This document shows positions 25,661-35,128 of a stretch of DNA of 64,000 bases, piece by piece. The stretch lies in assembly GCF_900143095.1 (NCBI RefSeq), contig NZ_FRDA01000009.1, positions 62,001 through 126,000 of the forward strand. Reading direction: 5' to 3'. Below the pieces are notes generated by a model. The model was not told where the DNA came from. It ran no database searches and worked only from the letters and a program-made list of their open reading frames with translations. Numbering within the stretch: the stretch's first letter is position 1; each line of letters begins with the position of its first letter. The position numbers and the translations under genes are program-made. The stretch comes from Pseudomonas asturiensis (lineage in GTDB: Bacteria; Pseudomonadota; Gammaproteobacteria; Pseudomonadales; Pseudomonadaceae).

Positions 25661-26752
25661 TCAGGGCACCATCGGTAATAGAAAGCGCCCGATTACAGGC
25701 AAGTGATCCGAGATCAGTAACGCATCGTCACGGCGTACCCGGGCGCTGACCCGTTTCAGGCTGGGACTGTAGAACAGGTAGTCGACGGTTCGATCCGGCC
25801 CGTTCACGCGCGGGTCATTGGGGAAATACGTCAGCCACTTGTTGCGATCAATGCCACTGGCTTCGGCATTGGTCGGGATCATCGGGTACTTGTCCCACAG
25901 CTCATGCAGTTCGCTGTCAGGCGAGTAACCCGTGCGCAAGGGCGCTGGCAGACGCTCGTATTGGCCCAGAGGCAACAGATTGAAGTCACCGCCGATCAAC
26001 CACGGCGTGCCACTGCCTTGCAGTTTGTCCAGCAGCGCGCCGGTTGCGGCAATCTGCTTGTGCGCGGTGTCGCTGTGGGTTCGGGTGGCGGTCAGGTGCG
26101 TGTTGACGACCGCCAGTTGCCCACCGTCGCGCAGCGGCAGGTAGCTGATCAGCAGTGCATTTTTGGGTCGGAATTGACGGCTGATGATGTTCGCATCGGG
26201 AATGGGCAGTTGCACGCGTTCGGCGTGGTCGATCCGGAAGCGGCTCAGGGTGGCCAGTTTGGTGCCGACACTGCCCCAGATATGCGGGTTCGGGACGAAC
26301 TCGGCGCGCCAGTAAAAGGCTTGCGAGCTGCACGGGTAAAGGTCCGCCACCCGTTCCTGAAGCAACGCCAGTTGGTCGTGGTAATCGGAGTTCTTGGCGT
26401 TGTCGTTCACTTCCTGAAGCAGGACGATATCCGGCTGTTCGTCACGGATCACGCGTGCCACTTCGTCAAGGTTATAGGCCAGGTCTTCAGGTGTCGGGCG
26501 CTCGTCCGGGCCACTGCCGTCGGCCATGTCGTACCAGAACACGTAGCGTTTGCCAGCCAGGTACTGGATGTTCCAGGTCATGACTTTCAGCGCCTGCCCA
26601 GGCACCAGCGGCTTTGCCGCAAGCTCGGGACTGCAGTGGGTCACGGCCACCTCGCGTTCGGCCGGACGCCAGCTCAACTGCAGGACAAGAGCCAGCAGCA
26701 GGGCGGCCAGCAACAGGCCATACAGGGTCAGGCGTAGCAGAATACGTTTCAT
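25661..26752 (-). CDS. Endonuclease/exonuclease/phosphatase-family protein, membrane-anchored
   Basis: 363 residues from the ATG at 26752; a GTG at 26761 is the alternative. A single N-terminal helix (about residues 8-26) should anchor or export it. The EEP catalytic motifs are present: MTWNIQYL, LLQEVND (metal-binding Glu), GGDFNLLPLG (Asp, Asn) and SDHLPVIG (Asp-His near the C-terminus). The family includes nucleases, phosphodiesterases and sphingomyelinases; location outside the cytoplasm favours a lipid or nucleotide phosphodiester substrate, but this is not determined. Confidence 0.85.
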   Translation of the reverse strand: MKRILLRLTLYGLLLAALLLALVLQLSWRPAEREVAVTHCSPELAAKPLVPGQALKVMTWNIQYLAGKRYVFWYDMADGSGPDERPTPEDLAYNLDEVARVIRDEQPDIVLLQEVNDNAKNSDYHDQLALLQERVADLYPCSSQAFYWRAEFVPNPHIWGSVGTKLATLSRFRIDHAERVQLPIPDANIISRQFRPKNALLISYLPLRDGGQLAVVNTHLTATRTHSDTAHKQIAATGALLDKLQGSGTPWLIGGDFNLLPLGQYERLPAPLRTGYSPDSELHELWDKYPMIPTNAEASGIDRNKWLTYFPNDPRVNGPDRTVDYLFYSPSLKRVSARVRRDDALLISDHLPVIGRFLLPMVP

Positions 26753-26801
26753 CGGCTCCACATGGAGCGCCTGGCGCTCAGTGAAAGATTCGCGTTCGAG
26801 C

Positions 26802-27464
26802 TCAGGCGTTCTGCGCAGGCTCGCTGATCAGCATGAACAGCCGGAACATCACGATGCTGGTGAACAGTTGCAAGAAGCTGCTGATGCTGTCGATTACCAG
26901 TGTGATCGGCGCGCTCTGTGGCTCCGGCAGCAGGTAAAGGCTTACGCCTTCGAGCAGCGACAATGGGATGTAGACACACAGAACGCACATCAGGATGCGT
27001 GTGAAATGCCCGGTGGTCATCAGCATGCTTTCGCGCATGGCCATGAAGGGCGTCAGTCTGCGCAGCACCAGAAGATACTCGCAGAAGGCCAGTTTGATCA
27101 TCACCCAGATGCCAGGCGCGATGAACAGTGAGAGACCGAACATGATCAGCAGCGTGCTCATGGCCGAAAGCACCGCGAAGGTCGGCCACAGTCGCAGGGC
27201 CATGGCGAGCAGGTCGCGGGTCTGGGGCTCTTCGCCACGGCTGCGCGCATCGAGGAACAGAATCAGCGCGGCGGTATAGAGCGGATAGAAGAACAGCCCG
27301 ACGACCAGGTTGTAGGCGGGGGACGCGTCGGCGCTCATGGCGCTGCCCAGGGCTTGCTTGGCCAGCGCTTCGAGCACCACCAGCGGCAGGCAAAGCACCA
27401 GAATGCGGCCAAGGTTACTGCGGAAGAAATAAAGCGAATCCTGAATAACGGTCAACGGGTTCAT
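26802..27464 (-). CDS. YciC/UPF0259-family inner-membrane protein
   Basis: 220 residues with five or six hydrophobic segments and the family-like start MNPLTVIQDSLYFFRSNL. The IAPGIWVMIKLAFCEYLL segment is characteristic of UPF0259. Function is unknown. The EEP-family gene begins 50 bases downstream on the same strand, so the two may form one unit. Confidence 0.8.
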   Translation of the reverse strand: MNPLTVIQDSLYFFRSNLGRILVLCLPLVVLEALAKQALGSAMSADASPAYNLVVGLFFYPLYTAALILFLDARSRGEEPQTRDLLAMALRLWPTFAVLSAMSTLLIMFGLSLFIAPGIWVMIKLAFCEYLLVLRRLTPFMAMRESMLMTTGHFTRILMCVLCVYIPLSLLEGVSLYLLPEPQSAPITLVIDSISSFLQLFTSIVMFRLFMLISEPAQNA

Positions 27465-27659
27465 GGCTCGGTCGCAGACAAAAAGCAGGCCGCCACTTTA
27501 GCCCATGGCCTGTGTCGATCCAAGCGAACCGGTCTGCGCTGTAACGCTTCCTTATCTTTTTTTTCATGTCATTGAAGCGTTCTGATCCAGCCCCATTACT
27601 CAATCACGCCCCGGCATTCGGCCGGGCGAAGACTGACTGCGGCAATCCACGAGGTCGCC

Positions 27660-28343
27660 ATGAACAACGAAGAACACACCCTGATCGATGGTCTTTTCTC
27701 GAAACTGAAAGCGGCTGAAACCGCCTCTGCTCCGCGAGATACCGCGGCCGAGGCACTGATCAAGGATCACCTCACGCGTCAGCCCGCTGCGCCGTATTAC
27801 ATGACGCAGGCGATTCTGGTGCAGGAGGCGGCCGTCAATCAGCTCAATCAGCAGATCCAGCAACTGCAGGCCGAACTTCAGCAGGCCAAGGGGCAGGCCG
27901 CTTCGGCACCTGCCAGTGGTGGCTTTTTGTCGAGCATCTTCGGCAGCAGCGCACCGCGAGCGCCGCAGCCTCAGGCGCAACCGGCTCCCTCAGGTGGCGG
28001 GTGGCGCGATGGCGCGGGCTACAACCCGCCGGCGCAACAGGGCGGATACGCACCACCGCCAGCCGCAGCTGCGCCAATGGGCAGCGGGTTTCTCGGTGGC
28101 GCGTTGAAAACGGCGGCGGGCGTGGCGGGTGGCGTGATGCTGGCAGAAGGCATCAGCAGCCTGTTCAGCCATCACAGTCAGCCGCAGGAGATCGTCGAGG
28201 TCATCCACGATTCGCCTGCTCAGGATCAGTTCTCCAACACTGATCAAAGCAACTGGGGTCAGCAGCAGGATTCGCAATACACGGCTGACGACAGCTACAA
28301 CGACGATGGCGGTATGTTCTCTGATGATGACTCGTTTGTTTGA
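27660..28343 (+). CDS. DUF2076 protein
   Basis: 227 residues. The conserved N-terminal DUF2076 block (EEHTLIDGLFSKLKAAE, AAPYYMTQAILVQEAAV) is followed by a short coiled coil (QLNQQIQQLQAELQQAKG), a Pro/Ala/Gly-rich linker with GGGW and PAQQGGY, a Gly-rich hydrophobic stretch (GGALKTAAGVAGGVMLAEG) and an acidic Asp-rich tail. Such proteins are membrane- or periplasm-associated in other species; no function is established. Confidence 0.85.
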   Translation: MNNEEHTLIDGLFSKLKAAETASAPRDTAAEALIKDHLTRQPAAPYYMTQAILVQEAAVNQLNQQIQQLQAELQQAKGQAASAPASGGFLSSIFGSSAPRAPQPQAQPAPSGGGWRDGAGYNPPAQQGGYAPPPAAAAPMGSGFLGGALKTAAGVAGGVMLAEGISSLFSHHSQPQEIVEVIHDSPAQDQFSNTDQSNWGQQQDSQYTADDSYNDDGGMFSDDDSFV

Positions 28344-28671
28344 GGAGCACAGAGCCCTGTCCGGTTAGCTGGCAAGCTTGCTCTTCTCACGCCAATCTAA
28401 CGCGCTGAACGCGCGCGATTGCCTGTGGCAGGCGCTTGTCGCCGATCGGGACGTCCTCGTCGCCGACAAGCCGTCTGCCATCGTTCCGGTTTTGATGAGC
28501 GTGCTCATGCGCTGCGTGGGCATGCCGTCCGCGACGCTGCGCGTCTGATCCCTAAACGGCCACCACACCAATCCATCCCTCAATTCCTGCCCCAAGCTGG
28601 CATACTGGACGCCGATCCATGTTCCGGATCGCTGTAATCGCAGGGGCCAGCCTGCGTCATGAGGAAGTGCG
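28344..28671. other. Intergenic region, nothing recognised
   Basis: About 328 bases between the DUF2076 gene and the NYN-domain gene. It contains several short imperfect inverted repeats but no clear REP, terminator or plausible ORF. Confidence 0.6.
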
Positions 28672-29148
28672 GTGAAGAAGATCGCGGTGTTCGCCGATGT
28701 GCAAAACCTCTATTACACCGTGCGCCAGGCGCATGGCTGTCATTTCAATTACGCCGCATTGTGGGCGGATATCAGCAAGCGTGGCGAGATCGTCCATGCG
28801 TTTGCGTATGCCATCGATCGGGGCGACAGCAAGCAGCAGCAGTTCCAGCAGATCCTTCGCAACCTGGGCTTTACCGTGCGGCTCAAGCCCTACATCCAGC
28901 GCAGCGACGGTTCCGCCAAAGGGGACTGGGATGTGGGCATCACCATCGATATCATGGACTTCGCGCCGCAGGTGGATGAAGTCGTGCTGGCGTCCGGCGA
29001 TGGCGACTTCGACATGTTGCTCGAACGCATCATCAGCAAACATGGCGTTGAAGCGGTGGCCTATGGCGTACCGGGGCTGACTGCCAATTCGCTGATCCGC
29101 GCCGCCAGTCGTTACGTGCCTATTGAAGGCACGTTGTTGTTGAAATGA
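28672..29148 (+). CDS. NYN-domain (LabA-like PIN) ribonuclease
   Basis: 158 residues from a GTG at 28672 preceded by GAGGAAG. The NYN/PIN acidic residues are present: VFADVQNLYY (Asp about 8, with Asn), KGDWDVGITIDIMDF (two Asp) and ASGDGDFDMLLERI (two or three Asp). This fold cleaves RNA with divalent metal. It is followed 19 bases later by a DnaQ-like exonuclease, also GTG-started, suggesting an operon for RNA or DNA processing. The target is unknown. Confidence 0.85.
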   Translation: MKKIAVFADVQNLYYTVRQAHGCHFNYAALWADISKRGEIVHAFAYAIDRGDSKQQQFQQILRNLGFTVRLKPYIQRSDGSAKGDWDVGITIDIMDFAPQVDEVVLASGDGDFDMLLERIISKHGVEAVAYGVPGLTANSLIRAASRYVPIEGTLLLK

Positions 29149-29167
29149 ATTCAAGGGTTGGACCAAC

Positions 29168-29782
29168 GTGTTGGAACGTATTGCAGTCATCGACTTTGAA
29201 ACCACCGGAATTTCGCCTGGCCACGGTTGCCGTGCGACCGAGATTGCCGTGGTCATCATGGAGCAGGGGCGCATTGTCGACCGCTACCAGAGCCTGATGA
29301 ATGCCGGTGTACGCATCCCTGCGTTCATCGAAGGCCTGACCGGCATCAGCAACAACATGATTCGCACCGCGCCCAGTGCCGAGCGCGTGATGGGCGATGT
29401 GTGTGATTTCGTCGGCACCACGCCGCTGGTGGCGCACAACGCCTCGTTTGACCAGAAGTTCTGGGATTACGAACTGTCACGCATCGAGCGCACACGTGAG
29501 CAGAGTTTTGCCTGTTCGATGCTGCTGGCCCGACGCCTGATGCCGGGCGCGCCCAATCACAAGCTCGGCACACTGACGCAGTACGCGCGCCTGCCCAATA
29601 CCGGCAAGGCTCACCGGGCCATGGCCGATGCCGAGATGGCTGCCAACCTGACGGCTTACCTGACCAACGAACTGCGTCAGAAACACGGCCTGGCAGGGGT
29701 TTCTCATCAGTTGCTGTGCTCGCTGCAGAAAGTCCCGGCCGCGAAGATCAGTGAAGCCATCAAGCGTCAGCGCGGTTTTTGA
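29168..29782 (+). CDS. DnaQ-family 3'-5' exonuclease
   Basis: 204 residues from a GTG at 29168. Exonuclease motifs are intact: Exo I VIDFETTG (Asp, Glu), Exo II VAHNASFDQKF (Asp) and Exo III KAHRAMADAEM (His, Asp), the DEDDh type. It degrades single strands from the 3' end. The length suits a stand-alone exonuclease rather than the polymerase III epsilon subunit, whose true gene lies elsewhere. Its last 23 bases overlap the 3' end of the convergent Lrp-type gene. Confidence 0.88.
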   Translation: MLERIAVIDFETTGISPGHGCRATEIAVVIMEQGRIVDRYQSLMNAGVRIPAFIEGLTGISNNMIRTAPSAERVMGDVCDFVGTTPLVAHNASFDQKFWDYELSRIERTREQSFACSMLLARRLMPGAPNHKLGTLTQYARLPNTGKAHRAMADAEMAANLTAYLTNELRQKHGLAGVSHQLLCSLQKVPAAKISEAIKRQRGF

Positions 29783-30254
29783 CCGGCGTTCTCTCCTGCT
29801 TGCCTTGAGGCTGCAGATGACCTGAGGGCAGGCTGCGCTCGACCCCTGTTGAAAGCACGATGGACGTCTTGCTGAAGCCGAACTGCGCGATGCGGTTGAT
29901 CAGGTCTTCCAGGTGCGGCATCGAATCCACGGCTGCGCGCATGATCACACAGGGGTCGCCGGTTACCCGATAGCACTGAATCAGTTCCGGTATTTTCCAC
30001 AGGTCGTCATAGGCCTGCTGATTGCCATGGCTGGCCATGCGCAGTTCGATCATGCATTGAATCGGCAGCCCCACCTTCGACAGATCGACCTTCGCTTCAT
30101 ACCCCGTAATCACGCCACTGGCTTCGAGCTTGGCCACGCGCTCGGCCACTGCAGGCGCTGACAGGTTGACCAGTTTCGCCAGTTGAGCAAACGAAGCACG
30201 GCCGTTGTGCAGCAGCGCGTCGAGCAGCATGCGATCGTATTTATCCAGATTCAT
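29760..30254 (-). CDS. Lrp/AsnC family transcriptional regulator
   Basis: 164 residues with winged HTH (LDKYDRMLLDALLHNGRASF, LAKLVNLSAPAVAERVAKLE) and RAM domain (VTGDPCVIMRAAVDSMPHLE). A 15-20-residue charged tail extends beyond the usual end and overlaps the exonuclease gene. It is transcribed divergently from the YedA-type exporter 164 bases away, a usual arrangement for an Lrp-type regulator controlling an amino-acid or metabolite exporter. The effector is unknown. Confidence 0.9.
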   Translation of the reverse strand: MNLDKYDRMLLDALLHNGRASFAQLAKLVNLSAPAVAERVAKLEASGVITGYEAKVDLSKVGLPIQCMIELRMASHGNQQAYDDLWKIPELIQCYRVTGDPCVIMRAAVDSMPHLEDLINRIAQFGFSKTSIVLSTGVERSLPSGHLQPQGKQERTPVKNRADA

Positions 30255-30418
30255 GGCGCGCCTCGCGGGAAATGGGTGTTTTCATAAAGAAAGGTATTGC
30301 TGCCAAACAACCATTGAATCAAAGGTTATGAGGGCATGTAAAAAGGCTTACATGCTTAATATTCGCCCTGCGCCTTCATACAATAAGCCAACCATAACAA
30401 TGATTCCTGAGCCTGACC

Positions 30419-31333
30419 ATGCCCCATTCCGTTCGTTTTCCTGCGCTGTTGATCGGTGCGTTTCTGGCCTTGTACCTGATCTGGGGGTCTACCTATCTGG
30501 TCATTCGTATCGGCGTAGAGTCCTGGCCGCCACTGATGATGGCCGGTATCCGGTTCATGATTGCCGGTTGCCTGATGTATGGGTTCCTGCGCTATCGCGG
30601 CGCACCGGCGCCGACCTGGGCCGAGTGGAAGGGCGCGGCGGTGATCGGTTTTCTGTTGCTGACCTGCGGCAATGGTGGCGTGACACTGGCCGAGCATGCG
30701 GGCGTGGCGTCGGGGATTGCCGCGCTGTCGGTCGCGACCATGCCGCTGTTCACCCTGCTGTTCGGCCTGTTCTGGGGCAACCGCACCACCACGCTTGAGT
30801 GGGCCGGGATCATCCTGGGCTTGATCGGCATTGGGCTGTTAAACATGGGCTCGAACCTGCAGGCCAGTCCTTATGGTGCTGCGCTGGTGATTTTCGCGGC
30901 GGCGTCCTGGGCGTTCGGCTCGGTACTGAGCAAACACCTGACCTTGCCGAAAGGGCCGATGGCCAGCGGTGCAGAGATGATCGTGGCGGGCGTTACGCTG
31001 CTGATCGGCAGCGCTCTGACCGGCGAGCGGCTGGAGCAGATGCCGACGGCTGCGGGCTGGGGCGCGCTGCTGTATCTGGTGGTGTTCGGTTCGATCGTCG
31101 CGTTCAGCGCCTACATGTACCTGCTCAAGAACGTGCGCCCGGCGGCGGCGACCAGCTATGCCTATGTCAACCCGGCGGTGGCCGTACTGCTAGGGGTGGT
31201 GTTTGCGGGTGAAACCATTGGTCTGGCCGAGTGCATGGCGATGGTGGTGATCATCAGTGGCGTGGTGCTGATTGGCCTGCCGCAATGGCGCAAGCCGCAA
31301 CCCCGGGACGCGGTATCGGCGCGCACAAGCTAA
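30419..31333 (+). CDS. yedA: EamA/DMT-family exporter, YedA-like
   Basis: 304 residues, ten predicted helices arranged as two EamA repeats, starting with LYLIWGSTYLVIRIGVES, a YedA-like signature. Closest family type is E. coli YedA, a drug/metabolite exporter. The divergent Lrp-type gene suggests regulation by an amino acid. The symbol reflects family resemblance. Confidence 0.8.
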   Translation: MPHSVRFPALLIGAFLALYLIWGSTYLVIRIGVESWPPLMMAGIRFMIAGCLMYGFLRYRGAPAPTWAEWKGAAVIGFLLLTCGNGGVTLAEHAGVASGIAALSVATMPLFTLLFGLFWGNRTTTLEWAGIILGLIGIGLLNMGSNLQASPYGAALVIFAAASWAFGSVLSKHLTLPKGPMASGAEMIVAGVTLLIGSALTGERLEQMPTAAGWGALLYLVVFGSIVAFSAYMYLLKNVRPAAATSYAYVNPAVAVLLGVVFAGETIGLAECMAMVVIISGVVLIGLPQWRKPQPRDAVSARTS

Positions 31334-31395
31334 CTCAGGCGGGCCGGACAGGGTAAACTGCGCGCCTTGCGCTGAATTTTTCCTACGGTATCCCC

Positions 31396-32724
31396 ATGAC
31401 ATTCGCCTCTCTCGGCCTGATCGAACCCTTGCTGCGCGCCCTTGATGCGCTTGGCTACCAGACTCCGACCCCTGTGCAGGCACAGGCGATTCCCCCGGTT
31501 CTGGCAGGCCGTGACCTGATGGCTGCAGCCCAGACCGGCACCGGCAAGACCGCAGGTTTCGCCCTGCCACTGTTGCAACGCCTGACCATGGAAGGGCCGA
31601 AAGTGGCTCCCAATTCGATTCGTGCGTTGGTGCTGGCACCGACTCGCGAATTGGCAGAGCAGGTCCACGAAAGCATTCGTCAGTACGCAGAACACCTGCC
31701 TCTGAGCACCTACGCGGTGTACGGCGGCGTGAGCATCAATCCACAGATGATGAAGCTGCGCAAAGGCGTTGACGTGCTGGTCGCAACGCCCGGTCGCCTG
31801 CTGGATCTGCATCGTCAGAACGCCGTCAAGTTCTCGCAACTGCAGACGCTGATTCTCGACGAAGCCGACCGCATGCTGGACCTGGGCTTTGCCGAAGAGC
31901 TGCGCGGGATTTACGCTGCGCTGCCGAAACGTCGTCAGACGTTGCTGTTTTCCGCGACGTTCTCCGACCCGATCCGCTTGCTGGCCTCGCAAATGCTGGA
32001 CGACCCGCTGACCATCGAAGTCAGCCCGCGCAACGTGGCGGCGGCGTCGGTCAAGCAGTGGGTCGTGACGGTCGATAAAAAGCGCAAGGCCGACCTGTTT
32101 ATTCATCTAATGAAAAAGCATCGCTGGGGCCAGGTGCTGGTGTTCGCCAAGACCCGTGTGGGGGTCGATCAACTGGTGGATCGCTTGCAGGCTTTGGGCT
32201 TGAACGCCGACGGCATTCATGGCGACAAACCTCAGGCAACCCGCCAGCGTGCACTGGATCGCTTCAAGAGCAATGAAGTGAAGATTCTGGTGGCGACTGA
32301 TGTTGCGGCCCGGGGGCTGGACATTGACGACCTGCCGACGGTGGTCAACCTGGACCTGCCCATCGTGGCCGAGGACTACATCCATCGCATCGGCCGCACC
32401 GGCCGTGCAGGCCTGACCGGCGAAGCGATCTCGCTGGTGTGTGCCGATGAAGTCGAGCTGTTGTCTGCCATCGAAGTGCTGACCCGTCAGACGCTGGAGC
32501 GTCGTGAAGAGCAGGATTTCGAGCCGGAACACCGCGTGCCGACCACCGACGCCACCGGCCAGATCCTGAAAAAACCCAAGAAGCCGAAAAAGCCCAAGGT
32601 TTCAGGCAGCAAGCGCAACCTGGGCAAGTGGGTCGACAGCGGCGATTCCGAGCCGGCACCGGTGGTCAAGCCCGTGCGCAAGGTCCCGGTCTTCAACACC
32701 GGACCACGCAAAAAGAAGCCTTGA
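31396..32724 (+). CDS. rhlE: DEAD-box RNA helicase RhlE-type
   Basis: 442 residues. Q motif YQTPTPVQAQAIP (about 21-33), Walker A AAQTGTGKT (about 44-52), motif II LDEADRMLD, motif III SAT, motif VI HRIGRTGRAG. After the helicase core (about 380 residues) comes a Lys-rich basic tail (KKPKKPKKPKV) typical of RhlE-class proteins, which binds RNA. The class acts in ribosome assembly and RNA turnover. Pseudomonads often carry two rhlE-like genes; I cannot tell which this is. Confidence 0.88.
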   Translation: MTFASLGLIEPLLRALDALGYQTPTPVQAQAIPPVLAGRDLMAAAQTGTGKTAGFALPLLQRLTMEGPKVAPNSIRALVLAPTRELAEQVHESIRQYAEHLPLSTYAVYGGVSINPQMMKLRKGVDVLVATPGRLLDLHRQNAVKFSQLQTLILDEADRMLDLGFAEELRGIYAALPKRRQTLLFSATFSDPIRLLASQMLDDPLTIEVSPRNVAAASVKQWVVTVDKKRKADLFIHLMKKHRWGQVLVFAKTRVGVDQLVDRLQALGLNADGIHGDKPQATRQRALDRFKSNEVKILVATDVAARGLDIDDLPTVVNLDLPIVAEDYIHRIGRTGRAGLTGEAISLVCADEVELLSAIEVLTRQTLERREEQDFEPEHRVPTTDATGQILKKPKKPKKPKVSGSKRNLGKWVDSGDSEPAPVVKPVRKVPVFNTGPRKKKP

Positions 32725-32786
32725 GCTGACAGGATCGTTCAGACGCTCCCCGTTTGAATGCACCTCTGGACGTTGCGCGGCAGCAC

Positions 32787-34028
32787 TCAATCCTGCCCGC
32801 GCAACCAATCCAGCATCCCCAACCCTGCAGCCCGCCCGCTGGCGAAGCAGGCGGTCAGCAGGTAGCCGCCGGTCGGGGCTTCCCAGTCGATCATCTCGCC
32901 TGCGCAAAACACGCCGGGCAACTGCCTGAGCATCAAACGCTCGTCCATCGCCTCGAACGTCACGCCGCCCGCCGTGCTGATGGCTTCGTCGACAGGCCGC
33001 GCTTTGATCAGGCTCAGCGGCAGGGCTTTGATCGCCTGACTCAACAGCGTCGGGTCGTCGAAGGCTTCACGCGGTGCCAGTTCCCGCAGCAGGGCAGCTT
33101 TTACGCCATCCAGCCCGAGCTGGCTGTGCAGGTGTTTGGACATCGAGCGCGAGCCGCGGGGTTTGCTCAGGGCTTTGTGCACGTCGGCCTGCGTCTTGCC
33201 GGGCAGCAGATCGATGTGCACGGTTGTCGAACCGCTGAGGTTGATCTGCTCCCGGATCTGCGCCGACAGCGCATACACCAGGCTGCCTTCAACGCCGGTG
33301 TCGGTCAGCACGCATTCGCCCAGGCGCGAGGTCTGCCCGCTCAGCCCCATGGCGATGTTTTTCAAGGGCGTCCCGGCGAACTTGCTGCGCAGCACCTCGC
33401 TCCAGGCCGTGACCTCGAAACCACAGTTGGCTGCCTGCAGACGCGCCACATCCACCTGCTGCGCTTCAAGCCAGGGCACCCACGCACCGTCTGAACCCAG
33501 CCGCGCCCAGCTCGCGCCGCCCAGCGCCAGCAGCGTGGCAGCAGGCTTGAGCGCCAACTCTCCTTCGGGATGGGCGATGCGCAGGCTGCCATCGGCGTTC
33601 CAGCCCAGCCAGCGGTGCCGGGTATGAATGACGACGCCCGCCTCGCGCAGGCGTTTGAGCCACGCACGCAGCAATGGCGCGGCTTTCATGTCAGTCGGAA
33701 ACACACGGCCCGAGCTGCCGATAAATGTCTCGATGCCCAGGTCGTGAATCCACGTGCATAACGCATCTGCATCGAATGGTCGCAGTAGCGCCGCGATCAT
33801 CGGTGAACGTTCGGCATAGCGGGATACAAAAGCAGGGTAGGGCTCGGAGTGAGTGATGTTCATCCCGCCGACGCCGGCGAGCAGAAACTTGCGACCCACC
33901 GAGGGCATGCCGTCGTACAGATCGACCTGAACCCCGGCCTCGCTCAACACTTCGGCCGCCATCAGGCCCGCAGGCCCACCTCCGATGATGGCGACGGATT
34001 GAGGTTTTGCGGCAGGCAGGTCGGTCAT
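32787..34028 (-). CDS. FAD-dependent oxidoreductase, HI0933/TIGR03862-type
   Basis: 413 residues from the ATG at 34028. N-terminal Rossmann motif AIIGGGPAGLMAAEVL (about 13-28) binds FAD. The block VGRKFLLAGVGGMNITHSEP is diagnostic of the HI0933-like flavoprotein family, and the end CAGEMIDWEAPTGGYLLTAC is the second FAD motif. The reaction is unknown for this family. It is followed downstream by no gene on the same strand. Confidence 0.88.
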   Translation of the reverse strand: MTDLPAAKPQSVAIIGGGPAGLMAAEVLSEAGVQVDLYDGMPSVGRKFLLAGVGGMNITHSEPYPAFVSRYAERSPMIAALLRPFDADALCTWIHDLGIETFIGSSGRVFPTDMKAAPLLRAWLKRLREAGVVIHTRHRWLGWNADGSLRIAHPEGELALKPAATLLALGGASWARLGSDGAWVPWLEAQQVDVARLQAANCGFEVTAWSEVLRSKFAGTPLKNIAMGLSGQTSRLGECVLTDTGVEGSLVYALSAQIREQINLSGSTTVHIDLLPGKTQADVHKALSKPRGSRSMSKHLHSQLGLDGVKAALLRELAPREAFDDPTLLSQAIKALPLSLIKARPVDEAISTAGGVTFEAMDERLMLRQLPGVFCAGEMIDWEAPTGGYLLTACFASGRAAGLGMLDWLRGQD

Positions 34029-34091
34029 GGTCAACTGAAGTTCAATAGCGGGAAAGTGCGGCATTCTAACCGAGATTTGCCGCCCGGCCTG

Positions 34092-35009
34092 TCACAGGCC
34101 CAGATCCTGCCAGACCCGTTGCGCACTGTGATGCAGGATGCCGTGACGACGGGCCAGCGCTTCGCGGTCCTTGCTGTAGCCGCCACCGATCACGCCCATC
34201 ACCGGAATGTCACGGCCCAGGCAGTGGCGCAGTACCGCCTCGTCCCGATCAGCCAGGCCTTGATCGGTCAACTGCAGATAACCCAGCGCGTCATCCTTGT
34301 GGACGTCCACGCCTGCGTCGTACAGCACCAGGTCCGGCTTGTAGATCGGCAGCAAGTAGTTGAGCAGGTCATCGACGACTTTCAGGTAATCGCCGTCGCC
34401 CATGCCCATCGGCAGTGGTATGTCCCAGTCGCTCTGGGCTTTGCGCGCCGGGAAGTTCTTTTCGCAGTGCAGCGAGACTGTGATCGCGTCCTCGGTGTCC
34501 GCCAGAATACGCGCAGTGCCGTCACCCTGATGCACGTCGCAGTCGAAAATAAGCACCTTGTCCACACGGCCGCTTTGCAGCAGGTAATGGCTGATCACCG
34601 CCAGGTCGTTGAAGATGCAGAAACCTGCCGGGTAGTCGTAGTGCGCATGGTGCGTACCGCCCGCCAGATGACACGCCAGACCGTGTTCGAGTGCCTGCCC
34701 GGCGGTCAGCAGGGACCCGCCCACCGCGCGGATGGTGCGACGCGCCAGGGCCTCGCTCCACGGCAGGCCGAGGCGACGCTGGTCTTCGCGTGACAGGTCA
34801 CCGCTCAGGTAACGGTTTATGTAGGCAGGATCATGCGCCAGGGCGAGAATATCGGCCGGACACAGTTCAGGGCGTAATAATTGAACGTCACTGGTCAGCC
34901 CGCTGTCGATCAAGTGATCGCGCAACAGACGAAACTTGTCCATGGGAAACCGGTGATCAGCCGGAAACTCGGGGCTGTAGTCATCGTGATAGATAAGCGG
35001 CAGGGACAT
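34092..35009 (-). CDS. Histone-deacetylase-family hydrolase
   Basis: 305 residues from the ATG at 35009; a TTG at 35024 is the alternative. Class II HDAC-like motifs: LAGGTHHAHYDYPAGFCIFND (catalytic His pair), FDCDVHQGDG (zinc-binding Asp and His) and LYDAGVDVHKDD (zinc-binding Asp). Bacterial members deacetylate acetylpolyamines or other amides with Zn2+. The DVHQGDGTA sequence suggests an acetylpolyamine or acetoin-utilisation-like enzyme; the substrate is open. Confidence 0.88.
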   Translation of the reverse strand: MSLPLIYHDDYSPEFPADHRFPMDKFRLLRDHLIDSGLTSDVQLLRPELCPADILALAHDPAYINRYLSGDLSREDQRRLGLPWSEALARRTIRAVGGSLLTAGQALEHGLACHLAGGTHHAHYDYPAGFCIFNDLAVISHYLLQSGRVDKVLIFDCDVHQGDGTARILADTEDAITVSLHCEKNFPARKAQSDWDIPLPMGMGDGDYLKVVDDLLNYLLPIYKPDLVLYDAGVDVHKDDALGYLQLTDQGLADRDEAVLRHCLGRDIPVMGVIGGGYSKDREALARRHGILHHSAQRVWQDLGL

Positions 35010-35128
35010 TTTGCATTCATTCAAAGGTCGAAGCCCGATAGTGCCAGTTATGCGCCTGATCGCACAGTTGGCAGAAACCCCGACACACTACACTTGCGCC
35101 CGAATATGTACGGTTACAGGGGAGATCG

